Shown: positions 46,220-56,886 of the stretch, piece after piece
Position numbering within the stretch: position 1 is the first letter of the stretch
How the letters are laid out: every line of letters begins with the position of its first letter
Source: Macrotis lagotis
Taxonomy: Eukaryota > Chordata > Mammalia > Peramelemorphia > Peramelidae
DNA length: 64,000 nt
Assembly: GCF_037893015.1 (NCBI RefSeq)
Contig: NC_133665.1
Coordinates: 20,063,207 to 20,127,206, forward strand
Reading direction: 5' to 3'
Notes under the pieces: generated by a model
Database searches by the model: none
What the model was told of the DNA's origin: nothing
Seen by the model: only the letters and a program-made list of their open reading frames with translations
Translations under genes and position numbers: made by a program

Positions 46220-46297
46220 CCCCTCCCCTCCCCTCCCCTCCCGTCCCCTCCCCTCCCGTCCCCTCCCCTCCCCTCCCTTCCCTTCCCTTCTCTTCCC
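46220..46297. repeat. (CCCCT)n tandem repeat
   Basis: About 15 pentanucleotide units, mostly CCCCT with two CCCGT variants, decaying to CCCTT on the right. The minus strand is a dense series of G3-G4 runs and could form G-quadruplexes. Confidence 0.95.
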
Positions 46298-46408
46298 GGC
46301 AGAACAAGTTTCAGTGCTTTCATGTGATATTCTTTTATGTGCCCTCTTTTGGTATGGCTGCCCTGAGTAGACACAATTATGCCCCTCTACCCAGGCTCCT
46401 TGATTTTA

Positions 46409-46976
46409 TTTTATTTTATTTTATTTTTTTTGACCATTGTGATGCTTTTATTGTCAAAAAAATAAAACAGCAACAACATTCACAGACGGCGACCTCGGCG
46501 ACCACCCTTTCTGCGAGTGCTATCAGAAGGAATTGGAGTGACATCCTCAATCCACCCAATCTTCATTCCAGAACGTGCCAGAGCTCTCAGGGCTGACTGT
46601 GCACCAGGGCCAGGTGTCTTAGTCCTGTTTCCCCTTGTTGCCCAAAGTTTGATGTGAAGGGCAGTGATGCCTAATTCTTTACATCTCTGGGCAACATCTT
46701 GAGCAGCCAACATAGCAGCATAGGGAGAAGATTCGTCTCTGTCAGCCTTGACCTTCATTCCACCAGTTACTCTGCAGATGGTTTCTTTGCCAGAGAGATC
46801 AGTCACATGAACAAAGGTGTCATTGAAGGAAGCAAAGATATGGCAGACACCAAATACATTTTCTCCCTCTGCAACCTGAGGTCCAAGTCTGATGACCTGC
46901 TCTTCCTTCTTTTCCTTCCCCTTGTGAGGTGCCATTTCTGCTCCTTCGCTTGGGCCGCCAACACCAGAAAAGCTCT
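46409..46976 (-). mobile_element. Processed retrocopy unit carrying RPS14
   Basis: The minus-strand insertion runs from a short 5'UTR through the coding region and a 3'UTR with AATAAA (complement at 46447-46452) to an A-rich tail (T/A-rich on plus, 46409-46432). The 9-bp direct repeat ttgatttta at 46400-46408 and 46977-46985 is the TSD. No introns. This is L1-type retroposition of a mature mRNA. Confidence 0.92.
46480..46935 (-). pseudogene. RPS14: RPS14 processed pseudogene with an intact 151-codon frame
   Basis: Full-length match to small-subunit ribosomal protein uS11/RPS14: starts [15 protein letters not shown], holds [20 protein letters not shown] and ends with the basic tail [11 protein letters not shown]. 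Length equals the family's 151 residues, and no stop or frameshift is seen. Against the mammalian protein as I know it there are five changes: R4H, S16R, R98W, G101R and R127W. Three of these fit CpG decay of Arg codons, and R98W and G101R fall in an otherwise invariant RNA-binding stretch. It is intronless with poly-A and TSD, so it is a retrocopy. No promoter is evident, so it is probably silent and young. Confidence 0.93.
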
Positions 46977-47053
46977 TTGATTTTAAAAGATTTATTAAGT
47001 ATGCTATTAAGTATTACTTAGTATGTAATTTACTTAGTAATTTACTAAGTATG

Positions 47054-47212
47054 GGGAAAGCTAGGTGGCGCAGTGGATAAAGCACCGGCCCTGGAGTCAG
47101 GGGTACCTGGGTTCAAATCCGGTCTCAGACACTTAATAATTACCTAGCTGTGTGGCCTTGGGCAAGCCACTTAACCCTATTGCCTTGAAAAAAAAAAACC
47201 CTTAAAAAAAGA
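47054..47212 (+). repeat. Young CORE-SINE (WSINE1-like) with perfect TSD
   Basis: Very close to the apparent consensus: gctaggtggcgcagtggata (box A), gggttcaaatccggtctc (box B), an A11 tail then ccctt and A7. Perfect 13-bp TSD tttactaagtatg at 47041-47053 and 47213-47225. Probably the youngest SINE in the window. Confidence 0.95.
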
Positions 47213-47244
47213 TTTACTAAGTATGACAATTAAAGATCTGTGTG

Positions 47245-47435
47245 GGGGCAGCTAGGTGGCACAGTGAATAGAGCACCGGCCTTGGAGTCAGGAGGACCTG
47301 AGTTCAAATATGGTCTCAGACACTTAATAATTGCCTAGTTGTATGACCTTGGGCAAGTCACTTAACTCCATTGCCTTAAATAAAAATACAAAATACAAAA
47401 TTAAATAAATAAAAAAATTAAATAAAAGTCTGGCC
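47245..47435 (+). repeat. Young CORE-SINE (WSINE1-like), long AT-rich tail
   Basis: gggggcagctaggtggcaca, gagttcaaatatggtctc, then a tail of about 60 bases of A-rich sequence with ATAAA steps. Same orientation as, and 33 bp from, the previous copy. Confidence 0.92.
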
Positions 47436-47642
47436 TAGTCATTGATCATATTTAACTTACACACTTCCTGAGGTGTCTTAACAAATGTGGAGGGGAAAAC
47501 ACTTATGGTGTGCTGCAACCAGTTCTCCTTTTTTTGAATATGGTATTCCTTTAAGAATCACATTTCAATAATGAATCCACCAAATCTCATTGCTACATAT
47601 GAGGTCAAATTGACCTCCTTGCATTAGAATTTCTAAGTCATT

Positions 47643-47756
47643 CTGATGTTTGTCCTTCACTCTTGAAGAAGACCTTGACATCAGGAGGTGATGCTATGAC
47701 AAGCACATGAATTGTATTTGAGTTAGGGGAATGCTATACTAAGTCACCAGGTTATC
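47643..47756 (+). repeat. Unassigned dispersed repeat, copy 2
   Basis: tttgtccttcactcttgaag, accttgacatcaggaggtga, gcacatgaattgtatttgag, actaagtcaccagg. Parallel to 16333-16515. Confidence 0.55.
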
Positions 47757-48149
47757 CTATTAAAAAAAATCATACTTGATGCATTGGTACACAAAATCTG
47801 AAACCATGAATATTGTTGCTGATTCATTTCTGAGATCTTGTCTCCCATGTATTCCAAGTCCTTTTCTACTATTCTTTCTCTGTTGTACCTGATTAATCAG
47901 ATTCACAAGGCGCTGGTTTTTGATTGGTATGATTACTAATGGCCAAGGCTTGACCCAGAATTTCAAATCTCAATCACAGACTTCATCTTCTTAGTCAACT
48001 GTTCACTTCCTTAACTAACACTTCCCTTTGTAATAAGTACTCTTTCTCCAGTGAGTATATAGTAATCATTAAAATGTTACCTAAACATTTATTCCTAAGG
48101 TCTTTAGGTGGTAGAACCATGGACAAAATCTATCCCATCTCCTCCTTCC

Positions 48150-48387
48150 CTAAAGTTTACCAAGGATTTTTATTATAACTTAGTTCTCACATTCAACCAC
48201 AACATATGCTTCAATACAAATTCTGCTTTTCCACTTCAAGTTTTTTCCCTGTGATCCTTCCATAAACTTCAGTTCTCAAAATTGATGACAATCGTGAGAG
48301 TTGAAGGTTGCTCAAATTGACTTGAAAGGTAACATGAATATCTAGAAAGGCACACAAATAAGGGATCAACTGCAATCATATATAACC
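48150..48387 (+). repeat. Long inverted repeat, left arm
   Basis: About 238 bases matching the reverse complement of 49295-49524 at roughly 85% by eye. Shared blocks: ctcacattcaaccacaacat, acttcaagttttttcc, tgtgatccttcca, caaaattgatgaca, gaaggttgc, ctagaaagg, caactgcaat. No coding sequence or known family recognised. Confidence 0.8.
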
Positions 48388-48593
48388 TTTCAGAATGTCT
48401 CTGAAGACCTTGTAGTATAACTTGTTAATGTAGCCTTGGTGGAAAATCTCTACCAGTTTTAGGGTATGCTTGTTTTCTGGCTCTTCTTTTTTTTGGGTCT
48501 ACATATTTACTAGCTTACTAAATATTCACGGCAATGTTGTGTCTTCTGTGATCCAGTGTTATCTGTGATACAAAACACTTATCAGTGATAAGT

Positions 48594-48614
48594 GCTATAT
48601 ATATATATATATAT

Positions 48615-48653
<39 letters not shown>
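48594..48653. repeat. (AT)n(GATA)n microsatellite
   Basis: About 12 TA units followed by nine GATA units, in the spacer between the inverted arms. Confidence 0.97.
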
Positions 48654-48654
<1 letters not shown>

Positions 48655-49150
48655 GCAGTCCCTGCTCTCAAAGAGCTTACAATCTAATGGAGGAAGCTAA
48701 TACCTAAAAACTGAAAAAGGTGAGGAGGGACACCAGGGGTTATCTGAATTGTGAAGGGGCAATTCTGTTCCTTGGTAAAGCCAAACAGAACTAAAGATAG
48801 AAAGTGAAATCAACTGGAATTCTATTTCTTCTCTCTGCAGAGGCTATGGAGGAATTTGGTACTCCCCATCCTGCTTTCCAGTCAGAGGGGAGAGGAGGCT
48901 GAGGGAGGTGGCAAAAGTGTTAAATATCCTGCACTTAAATGAACCGTTTGGGGATGAGATTAGAAATGATCTGTTTGTATCTGGGAGGGGGTATCTTGTG
49001 CTGTGAAATTAAAACCTAGCAGAACTGCAGATGGAAAGTAGAAAGCAATCCTAAACAGTTTATTCTTTTCATCCTTCCCTAGTCATCAGTGATGGGAGAG
49101 AACCACTTAGGTCCAATTTGGGACTGAGCTCAGAGTATTGTAACAAGAGT
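48652..49150 (+). repeat. Unassigned long repeat, copy 2 (partial)
   Basis: Begins ggcagtccctgctctcaaag, agcttacaatctaatggagg, as in the family at 41683 and 61020. The rest (48740-49150) has two similar halves around caaacagaactaaagataga and agcagaactgcagatggaaa, suggesting an internal duplication. Confidence 0.4.
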
Positions 49151-49294
49151 CCAATGTTATATACAAAGAAAAGACAACCCAGATGTAAGCCACAGATTTC
49201 TAAGTGATGGAGAGGGACTCTATTATCTGTTCATCAGTTTCTGGAACTGTTGATATGGAGGTTATATCAGTCATATGTACTCTCTTTTGATCAT

Positions 49295-49524
49295 AGATTA
49301 TATATAATTGCAGTTGGCCCCCCTATTTATGTACCTTTCTAGGTATTCATAAGATACCTTCTGGGCAACCTTCAAATCTCACTGATGTCATCAATTTTGG
49401 GAACTGAGGTATGTGGAAGGATCACAGGAAAAAACTTGAAGTGAAAACCAGAATTTGTAAGGAAGCACATGTTGTGGTTGAATGTGAGAATCAAGTTATA
49501 ATAAAATTCCTTGGTGTGCTTTAG
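49295..49524 (-). repeat. Long inverted repeat, right arm
   Basis: Reverse complement of 48150-48387 with small indels. The match fades near 49524 (gctttag) on the outside and near 49295 on the inside. Spacer about 907 bp. Confidence 0.8.
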
Positions 49525-49570
49525 AGAAACCAGTCATCCAGATGATAGGGTCAGTGGCAGGATTTGAACT

Positions 49571-49815
49571 CAGAGGCAGCTAGGTGGTACAATTGATAGA
49601 GTGCTGGGTATGGAGTCAGGAGGACTCACTTCCGAGAGTTCAAATCTGACTGACCCTGGCAAAGTTACCTAACCTTGTTTGCCTCAGTTTCCTTATTTGT
49701 AAAATAAGCTGAAGAATAAAATGGCAAATCTCTTCAGTATCTTTGCTAAGCAAAACCCTAATGAGGTAAATAGAGAGCCAGACATGATTGAAAAATGATT
49801 TAGTAGCAACAACAA
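49571..49815 (+). repeat. MAR1-like long CORE-SINE
   Basis: gaggcagctaggtggtacaa, gactgaccctggcaaagtta, aaatggcaaatctcttcagt, gctaagcaaaaccctaatga and a final agcaacaacaac. Confidence 0.85.
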
Positions 49816-50224
49816 CACCAACAACTTTTAACTCCAGATTCAGGGTTCCTTCTACTGCATCATTCATTTACTTTCAGACTGTTTTGTTAGTTTTGTGTCC
49901 TATGGTATCCTTCTCCGAACAGTTATACTTCTTAATTGGAGAGAACATATTATCGTGGGAAGATCTCTGGTTTAAGAATCAGAGACCTGAATTTACTTCC
50001 TGGCTATATTCCTTGCAATTTGGCATAAGGGACAGAGAGCTAATCTTGGAGATTAGAAGACCTGAATTCAAGATCTACTTCTGGCACGTATTAATCTGTC
50101 TGTATGACTGAGGGAAAATTACTTAATATTTCTATGCTTCCAGCAACTCCTCTAAGTTCAGAAAAAAATTCAGAAAAAGTGAAGAACTTCCTCATTCAGG
50201 ACTTATCCAAACTATTGAAAACAT

Positions 50225-50385
50225 AGCTTCAATCCCTCCTCTCCAACCCTTAATACTTATTAATTCTGTGACCTTCGGCAAATCCTTTTACATCTCTGGT
50301 TCTCATTTTCTATTCTGTAAAATGAAAGGGGTGGGGCTAGATAACGTTATAAGATCCCTTTCAGCTCTGACATCCTGTGAATTTT
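50225..50385 (+). repeat. MIR3-like SINE
   Basis: ctgtgaccttcggcaaatcc, attctgtaaaatgaaagggg, agataacgttataagatccc, tttcagctctgacatcct. Confidence 0.6.
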
Positions 50386-50777
50386 AGAAAAATCCCAGTT
50401 TCTGCTTTCCTAAGCATCTGTCTTTTGAATCTTATTTGAAAGTTGCTTTGGCTCTCTTTGGCTCTCAGTCAATCATTGTTGGGGCCTCTAAATCTGCAGG
50501 AGGGGATTTTCCTTTCCTTGTTTCAAATAGTCCAGTATCTTTCTTTGCTGCAACATTTAATTGCTTTACATTTCTTCATGTTGTGCATGTTCTGAATGCC
50601 TTCTTGGCATTTTGGCCTCTCTGATACTTTAAGTGGCTTTTTCCTGTTCCTCCTCTGTCACAATGGTTACAGCAGGCTCACAGCAGCTTCACAGCTGTAA
50701 GAAGGTCAGGGAATGCTAATGTGACATTTACTAACAAGCCTCATAGGCTTCCAGAATGTCAGGGCTGTGTGATTTTT

Positions 50778-50843
50778 TTGGCCTTCACTCTTGAAGAGGA
50801 CCATGACATCAGGAATGTGATGCCATGACATGCAAGTCTTTGC
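50778..50843 (+). repeat. Unassigned dispersed repeat, copy 3 (short)
   Basis: ggccttcactcttgaagagg, accatgacatcaggaatgtg, atgccatgacatgcaagt. Abuts the half-LINE. Confidence 0.55.
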
Positions 50844-50846
50844 GAA

Positions 50847-53800
50847 GGATAGTATTCTTCATCATAAGTCCTTCAGAGTTCTCTTGGGTTTACAGCATTG
50901 CTGAATTAAGATAAGTCATTCACAGCTGATCATTCTACAATATTACTGTTACATTGTTCATTTGCTCATGCAAATTTTTTACTGGGGCATCCCATTCATC
51001 ATTTCTTTTAACAGAATTACATTTCATCTTAATCATATACCACAATTTTTTCAGCCATTTCCTAACTAAAGGACATCTCCTCAATTTCTAGTCCCTTGAC
51101 ACTAGAAAAGAGCTGTTATAAATATAGGTTCCTTCCCTTCCTGTATTTCACCTCTTTACAAATATAGATCTGGTAGTGGCATTGCTAGGTCTATAGATAT
51201 GGTTTTATAGCCCTTTGGGCATAGTTCCAAATTGCTCTACAGAATTGTTGGTTTTACAACTCTTCCAACAGAACAATAATATCTCCTTTCCTACATCCCC
51301 TCCAACATTTGTCATTTTTCTCTTTCTATCCTATTAGCCAGTCTAATAGGTATAAGGTAATACCTCAGAATTGTTCTAACCCATTTCTTCTGTCAATAGG
51401 ACATTTTAAAAAATGATTTAATTGGATGGAATTGATAACCTCATTTGAAAACTATTCATATCTTTTGATCTTTTATCAATTGGAGAATGGCTCTCATTTT
51501 TTTTATAATTTTGACTCAGTTCTCCATATTTGAGAAATGAGATCTTTATCAGAGAAACTTGTTTCAATATTTTTTCCCACAGTTGCTATTGCTATTTTCC
51601 TCCATCTTATTCCCCCACTCCCATTTATTCTAATCTTTCTCCTTTCACTCATTGTCTCCTCAAAAGTGTTTTGTATCTGACTACCCTCTCCCACAATCTT
51701 CCCTCCCTTCTATCACCTACCTCTCACCACTTTTCTCCCATCCCTTTCTTCTCTTACTTTCCTCTAGGGTGAGATATATTTCTATACCCAATTGGGTGTG
51801 TATGTTATTTCTTCTCTGAGCCAATTCCAATGAGAGTAGGTTTACTCACTCTCGCTCACTTCCCCCTCCTTCCACTCCATTGCAAATGCCTTTTCTTGCT
51901 TCTTTTATGCAAAATAACTGATTCCATTCTACATCACCCTTTCCCTTTCTCTTAGGACACCCTTCTTTCACCCATTAACTCCATCTTTTTAATATATTAT
52001 CTCTTCAGAGTCTTTTCCATCTGTGCCTTGTCTATATATATACTCCTTCTAACTGTCCTAATAAATGAAAAAAATTCATTTGAGTTGTCAATATCATCTT
52101 TCTATGCAGAAAAATAAATAGTTCAGCACCATTAAGTTCTTTATGACTTGAAAATCAAATTTTCTGTTTAGTTCTGTTCACTTGATTAGTAAAGTTTGAA
52201 ATTCCCCTATGTCATTAAATGGCCATCTTTTCCCTTGAAAGAGTATGTTCAGTTTTGTTGAGTAGTTGATTCTTGGTTGTAATCCAAGCTCTTTTGCCTT
52301 TTGGAATATCATATTCCAAGTTCTATAATACCTTCCTGTAGAAACTACTAAATCTTCTTTTATAATTGAATTGCTCCTTTCTGACTGGTTGTAATATTTT
52401 CTCCTTGACTTGAGATCTCTGAAATTTGACTATAATATTCTTGGTAGTTTTCATTTTGGGATCTCTTTCAGGAGGTGATCTATAGATTCTTTCAATTTCT
52501 TTTTTTAACCTTTGCTTCTAGAATATAAGGTCAGTTTTTCTTGATAAATCCTTGGAAAAGTATGTTTAAGCTCTTTTTTTGGGCCATGACTTTCAGTAGT
52601 CCAATATTTTTAAATGATCTCTCCTGAATGTGTTTTCTGGGTCAGTTGTTTTTTCAATGAGATATTTAACATTTTCTTTTGGTTTTTCATTCTTTGGTTT
52701 TGTTTTATTATTTTGTTTTGTTTATTTTTGGGGGGCAATGGGGTTAAGTGATTTTTCCCAAGAGTACACAGTTAAGTATCAAGTTTTTGAGTTCAAATTT
52801 GAACTCAGGTCCTTTTGACTCTAGGACTGGTGCTTTTTCTACTGTGCCACCAAGCTGCCCCTGTTTTATTGTTTCTTACTTTCTCACAAAGTATTTGTTC
52901 TATTCTATATTTTAAGGAATTATTTTCTTCATTGAACTTTTGTATCTCCTTTTCCATTTGGTCAATTCTGCTTTTTAAGGCATTCTTTTCTCCTCATTGG
53001 CTTTTTTGGATCTTTTTTCCATTTGGTCCTATATGATTCTTAATATTTTTTTCTTCAGAATTTTTTTGTATCTTCTTCACTATGTTGCTGACTTGGTTTT
53101 CATGATTTTCCCACAATCCTCTTAATTCACTTCCAAATTTTTCTACCTCTCTTACTTGATTTTCAAGATTCTTTTTGAGTTCTTCCATAGCCTGAGCCCA
53201 ATTCATTTTTTTTTCTTGGAGGTTTTGGATGTAGAAGCTTTGCCTTTGTTACTTTTTTCTAAGTGAGTATTTTGATCTTCCACATGACCATAGTAATTGT
53301 CTATAGTCTGATTTTTTCCTTCTATTGCTTGTTCATTTCCCCAGTCTATGACTTGATTTTAATTTCTTGTTAGGGTAGGACTTTGTTAGCAGAGTGGAGG
53401 ATGTACTGTCCCAAGCTTTTGAGGATTTTTGTAGTTGTTTTCAGAGATTCTTTTGGCATCTGCAAGTTTTCAATTCTTCCAAGGTCTTATGAGAGGTTAT
53501 GATTATTCCCCTGGTTTGTGCTCTGGTCTGTGGATGACCACAAACACTCCTTTCTATCCTGAAACTGTGAGGAAGTTCCTGCTCTACTGCAGGTAGTAAA
53601 CTCTGTTGTACTTCAGCTCCTCTTCCTGGGACATGGGGCCCCAGACTAGGGCATAGATTTGAGTATGGGCAAAGCAGTAGTGTCCTGCCTCAGTGATAGC
53701 AAAGAGACCCCTGTAATCTCCTTCAGATCCCCTTACTGTCAGTGGGCTGAGAGCTATGGAAGCAGCTGATACTTCTGATTCAATGGTTCCTGAGGCCTGC

Positions 53801-54224
53801 TCCTTGTCTGCTAGGGTCAGGTCTGCACAGCTTAGGCCTTTACTGAACTGGGTTCCAATCTTACTGTGGGGTGGTAGAGTTTTCCTGCTGACCTTCTAAG
53901 TTGTTCTTGATAATCCCTGGGCTGAGAAATCTGGAAACCACTATCACTGCTACTAACCCAGTCGCTCAACTTCCTGCTCCTAGATGATTGGGGTTGGTGT
54001 GGCTTGTGCTGCTTGGTGTTCCTCTCTTACCTCAGGGTAGCAGACCCTACCCCAGAATCTTCCATGTTGTCTTTGGCTGGAAAATTGTTTCATTCTTTTC
54101 TTTTTGTAAGTTCTGCCATTCTAGAATTGGATTAGATTCATTATTTAAAGATGTTTGGAGTGCTTTAGGGGAGGGCTTAGATGAGTTCCCACCTTTATTC
54201 CACCATCTTGGCTCTGCCAAGGAA
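50847..54224 (-). mobile_element. Half-LINE (HAL1-like), older subfamily, near full length
   Basis: On minus: a 5' end with CCAAGATGGTGG (complement at 54201-54215), a leader (53360-54200), a decayed ORF1 (about 52230-53340), a C/T-rich stretch (about 51590-51980) and an L1 tail/3'UTR (50847-51580). The minus frame 52994-53206 reads NWAQAMEELKKNLENQVRE, equivalent to the coiled-coil start of the 9.2-12.4 kb ORF1. No endonuclease or RT is present between ORF1 and the tail. A SINE splits ORF1. The terminal 3'UTR is missing, and no TSD was found. Confidence 0.72.
52712..52861 (-). repeat. CORE-SINE (WSINE1-like), older, in decayed ORF1
   Basis: ggggcaatggggttaagtga, gttcaaatttgaactcaggt and gccaccaagctgcccc. 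gttttatt-type flanks (52699 and 52862) look like the TSD. Confidence 0.82.
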
Positions 54225-54395
54225 CTACCAAGTTCATATTTCCTCTTTTATAGATGATGACCAGAGAGGTCTACTTTGGATCTTATCCACCACTTTTCAT
54301 GTAATAAATGCATTATAATTATCAAATGGTTATTAATAGCTTGGTGGGAAATTGGAAGGAATTGTCTCTAGCAGACTGCTCCAGTCTTAATTCTT

Positions 54396-54438
54396 TTTTT
54401 TTTAAATGTCTGAGGCCGCATTTGAACTCAGGTACTCC
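54396..54438 (-). repeat. Doubly truncated SINE fragment with TSD
   Basis: Poly-T followed at once by the SINE middle (aaatgtctgaggccgcattt, gaactcaggtactcc). Both the 3' core end and the tRNA head are absent. cttaattcttt flanks it (54385-54395 and 54439-54449). Confidence 0.8.
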
Positions 54439-54589
54439 CTTAATTCTTTTATTTAATGATAATTGCCATCTTATTTCTGCTTAGACTATTATTTCTTCCT
54501 CCTTTAAAAAGGAACCTTAGACTCTCTGTCTGGAACCTTTTGGGCTCTGATAGGTCTGTCTTGATTTTATTTTGCCTAGATCCCGACTT

Positions 54590-54790
54590 ATGTTACATTC
54601 ACATGTTTTTTCCAAGCCTCCCTTCCTCTTTCCCCAGTAACCTTCTTTCCCTGCTTTCTAACCCCGCTTCCTAATGTTGTTTTTTCCTCTAGTAGAACAT
54701 AAGCTTCTTGAGGGCAGGGACTATTTTTCTTGAGAATCACTGCATGAGTGGTTTCTAAAAGTGAAATGGGCTTCCTTAGCAGGTAGTAGG
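54590..54790 (+). repeat. L2 LINE 3' end
   Basis: ccaagcctcccttcctcttt, ttcctctagtagaacataag, cttcttgagggcagggacta: the L2 3' order. Confidence 0.65.
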
Positions 54791-55279
54791 TTTCCCTAAT
54801 TGTCAATATTCAATCAAAGACTGGATAGCCATTTATTCAGTATATTATGGGAGGATCTTTGTATAGTTACTGCTTAAATCAAATGCCATTTGAAGTTTAA
54901 TTCTTATATTTTTAATTCTGGGTTTGTACATTATGCCTCTATTGTCTCTGAGGGCAAGGGTTATGTATTATTTCAGACCTGAGCTTTTAAAAGCAGAATA
55001 GAATATAGACTGTCAGCTATAGCTTTAGAACTAAAATCCAGTTCTCCTGATTTTAATTTATTTCTATTTCCATATCATAATTTTGACTTTTTTGGAGTTT
55101 TTTCCTTTGAAAACAGATATCTTTGGGTTGGTAATAATGATCATTCCAGGGACATTTTGCCTTTGTCATTTACTGCCAATTTGATTTGGGGCAAGTGATA
55201 TACCTGTTTAGGACTTTTTTTTTCATTTCCAAAATGGAGGAGTTGGATCAGTGGATAAGGCATTGGATTTAGGATCCTC

Positions 55280-55542
55280 ATCATCATTATAACTAGTTTT
55301 ATATAATGCTTACTGTGCACCAAACTGAATACTTTAGTGCTTTAGTGCTAAGTGCTTTATAATATATGTTTCATTTGATCCTCACAAAATTGCTGGGACA
55401 TTTGCTATCAAAATCTCCATTTTACATCTGAGGAAATTGAGGCAAATTAAATAATCTGTCCATGGCTACATAAGTATCTGTGACTGGATTTGAAATTTGT
55501 TCTTCCTGACTCTGGGCCCAGTCCTCTATTCATTGTGCCACC
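55280..55542 (-). repeat. MIR-like SINE
   Basis: gtttcatttgatcctcacaa, ccattttacatctgaggaaa, ttgaggcaaattaaataatc, then ctattcattgtgccacc. Confidence 0.65.
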
Positions 55543-55544
55543 AA

Positions 55545-55700
55545 CCTTCTAAGACCAGGGCTCAAATCCTTTCTCAGGCACTTACTAACTGAGTGTCCCT
55601 AGAGGAGTCATTTAACCTTATTTAGTCTAGGTTTCCCCATCAATACAATAAGTGATTGAATTCCATGGTCTCCAAGGTCACTTTAATATAAGATCTATGA
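55545..55700 (+). repeat. MIR3-like SINE
   Basis: caaatcctttctcaggcact, aggagtcatttaaccttatt, ggtctccaaggtcactttaa, agatctatgattctgac. Confidence 0.6.
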
Positions 55701-55849
55701 TTCTGACTAGATGGCCTGTAATGTTTTATATTGCTCTAAATTATACCAATATTCTCTGGCCTAAAGTACTAGGAGGTATAGATTGCTGGTTCCTGTTCCT
55801 TCCTTTCTTGATGATTCAGATAGTCAATAAACATTTAATAAAAGGCTAA

Positions 55850-56095
55850 GTAGAAAAATAGGTAGAGTGCTGAGCCTGGAGTTAGGAAGATTTCTTTTCC
55901 TGTCTGGCCTCAGACACTAGCTGTGTGACCCTTGGCAAGTCATTTAATTCTGATAACTTCAGTTTCCTCCTCTATAAAATGGATTGGAGAAGGAAATGGC
56001 AAACCACTCTAATATCTGTGCAATAAAACACCAAATGGCACCACAAAGAGTCAGACAGGACTGAAACAGCTGAAAAAAAAAACAACAATACTTTT
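55850..56095 (+). repeat. MAR1-like long CORE-SINE
   Basis: ctagctgtgtgacccttggc, ggagaaggaaatggcaaacc, accacaaagagtcagacagg, actgaaacagctg, then an A-rich end with acaacaa. Confidence 0.87.
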
Positions 56096-56636
56096 TCCAG
56101 AGGTTTCCATTCACCTGTAATCATTTGCTTCAGGATGGTTTTTTAGTGTGGTATGCATAATTTAAGTTTCAGGCTTTCTAATTTTTAAGACACCAGAATT
56201 ATTTTTTTCTCCCGAAAGAGATTGTTTTCTTAGGTGGTACCTTTTCTATGTCTTAGAGACTCATCTAGGGCTTATTCTCACTCTGTGAACAAATTGCATA
56301 GTCAAAAGCCCTAACAATGAAGCAACATCCTTTATCTTTGTGTTTCTGCATTCCCCAGGACTAGCAGAAGAAGGACACTTAACCTACAAATAGCTAGACA
56401 CTGGTCCCCCTCTTGGTACTGAGTCAGTTGGCTACACTCAACTTCACAATCTTAGATCCTGAGACTGAAGGTTTGCTGATCATAATAGTGTTTAAAGGCA
56501 GTGAGAAGGTAGGGGAAAGTAATTGGAAGAATCAGCAGACTTTTTAAGCTTGATTTTTAAAAAGTGGACATGTGATAATCACTGGATAGGAAATTCTCAA
56601 TACTAAAACTCCCTCTATCAGATCAGATCAGATCAG

Positions 56637-56886
56637 TGCTGTTGCTCAGTTGTTTCAGTTGTATCTAACTCATCATGACCCCATGGAGGTTTTCTTGGCA
56701 GAGATACTGGAGTGGTTTGCCATTTTTGTCTCTAGTTTACAGAGGAAGAAAGGAGGCAAACAGTGTGAAATGACCTGTCCAGGGTCACATAGCTAGTAAG
56801 TGTCTGAGGCCAGATTTGAAGTCAGTAAAAGTAAGACTTCCTGACTTTGGGTCTAACACTCTATCCAACATGCCACTTAACTGCCC
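56637..56886 (-). repeat. MAR1-like long CORE-SINE, full length
   Basis: Reverse long form: gttgctcagttgtttcagtt, ggttttcttggcagagatac, tggagtggtttgccattttt, agggtcacatagctagtaag, then ctatccaacatgccacttaa. Confidence 0.88.

Noticed and set aside
46028..46374. Pro/Ser/Leu-rich (plus) and Gly/Arg-rich (minus) frames
   Set aside because: They are the CCCCT repeat translated.
46480..46935. RPS14 as the functional gene
   Set aside because: Intronless, with a poly-A tract and TSD, and with substitutions in conserved Arg/Gly sites: a retrocopy.
47054..47212. tRNA gene
   Set aside because: Box A and box B belong to the SINE's tRNA-like head; the cloverleaf is not completed and the SINE body follows.
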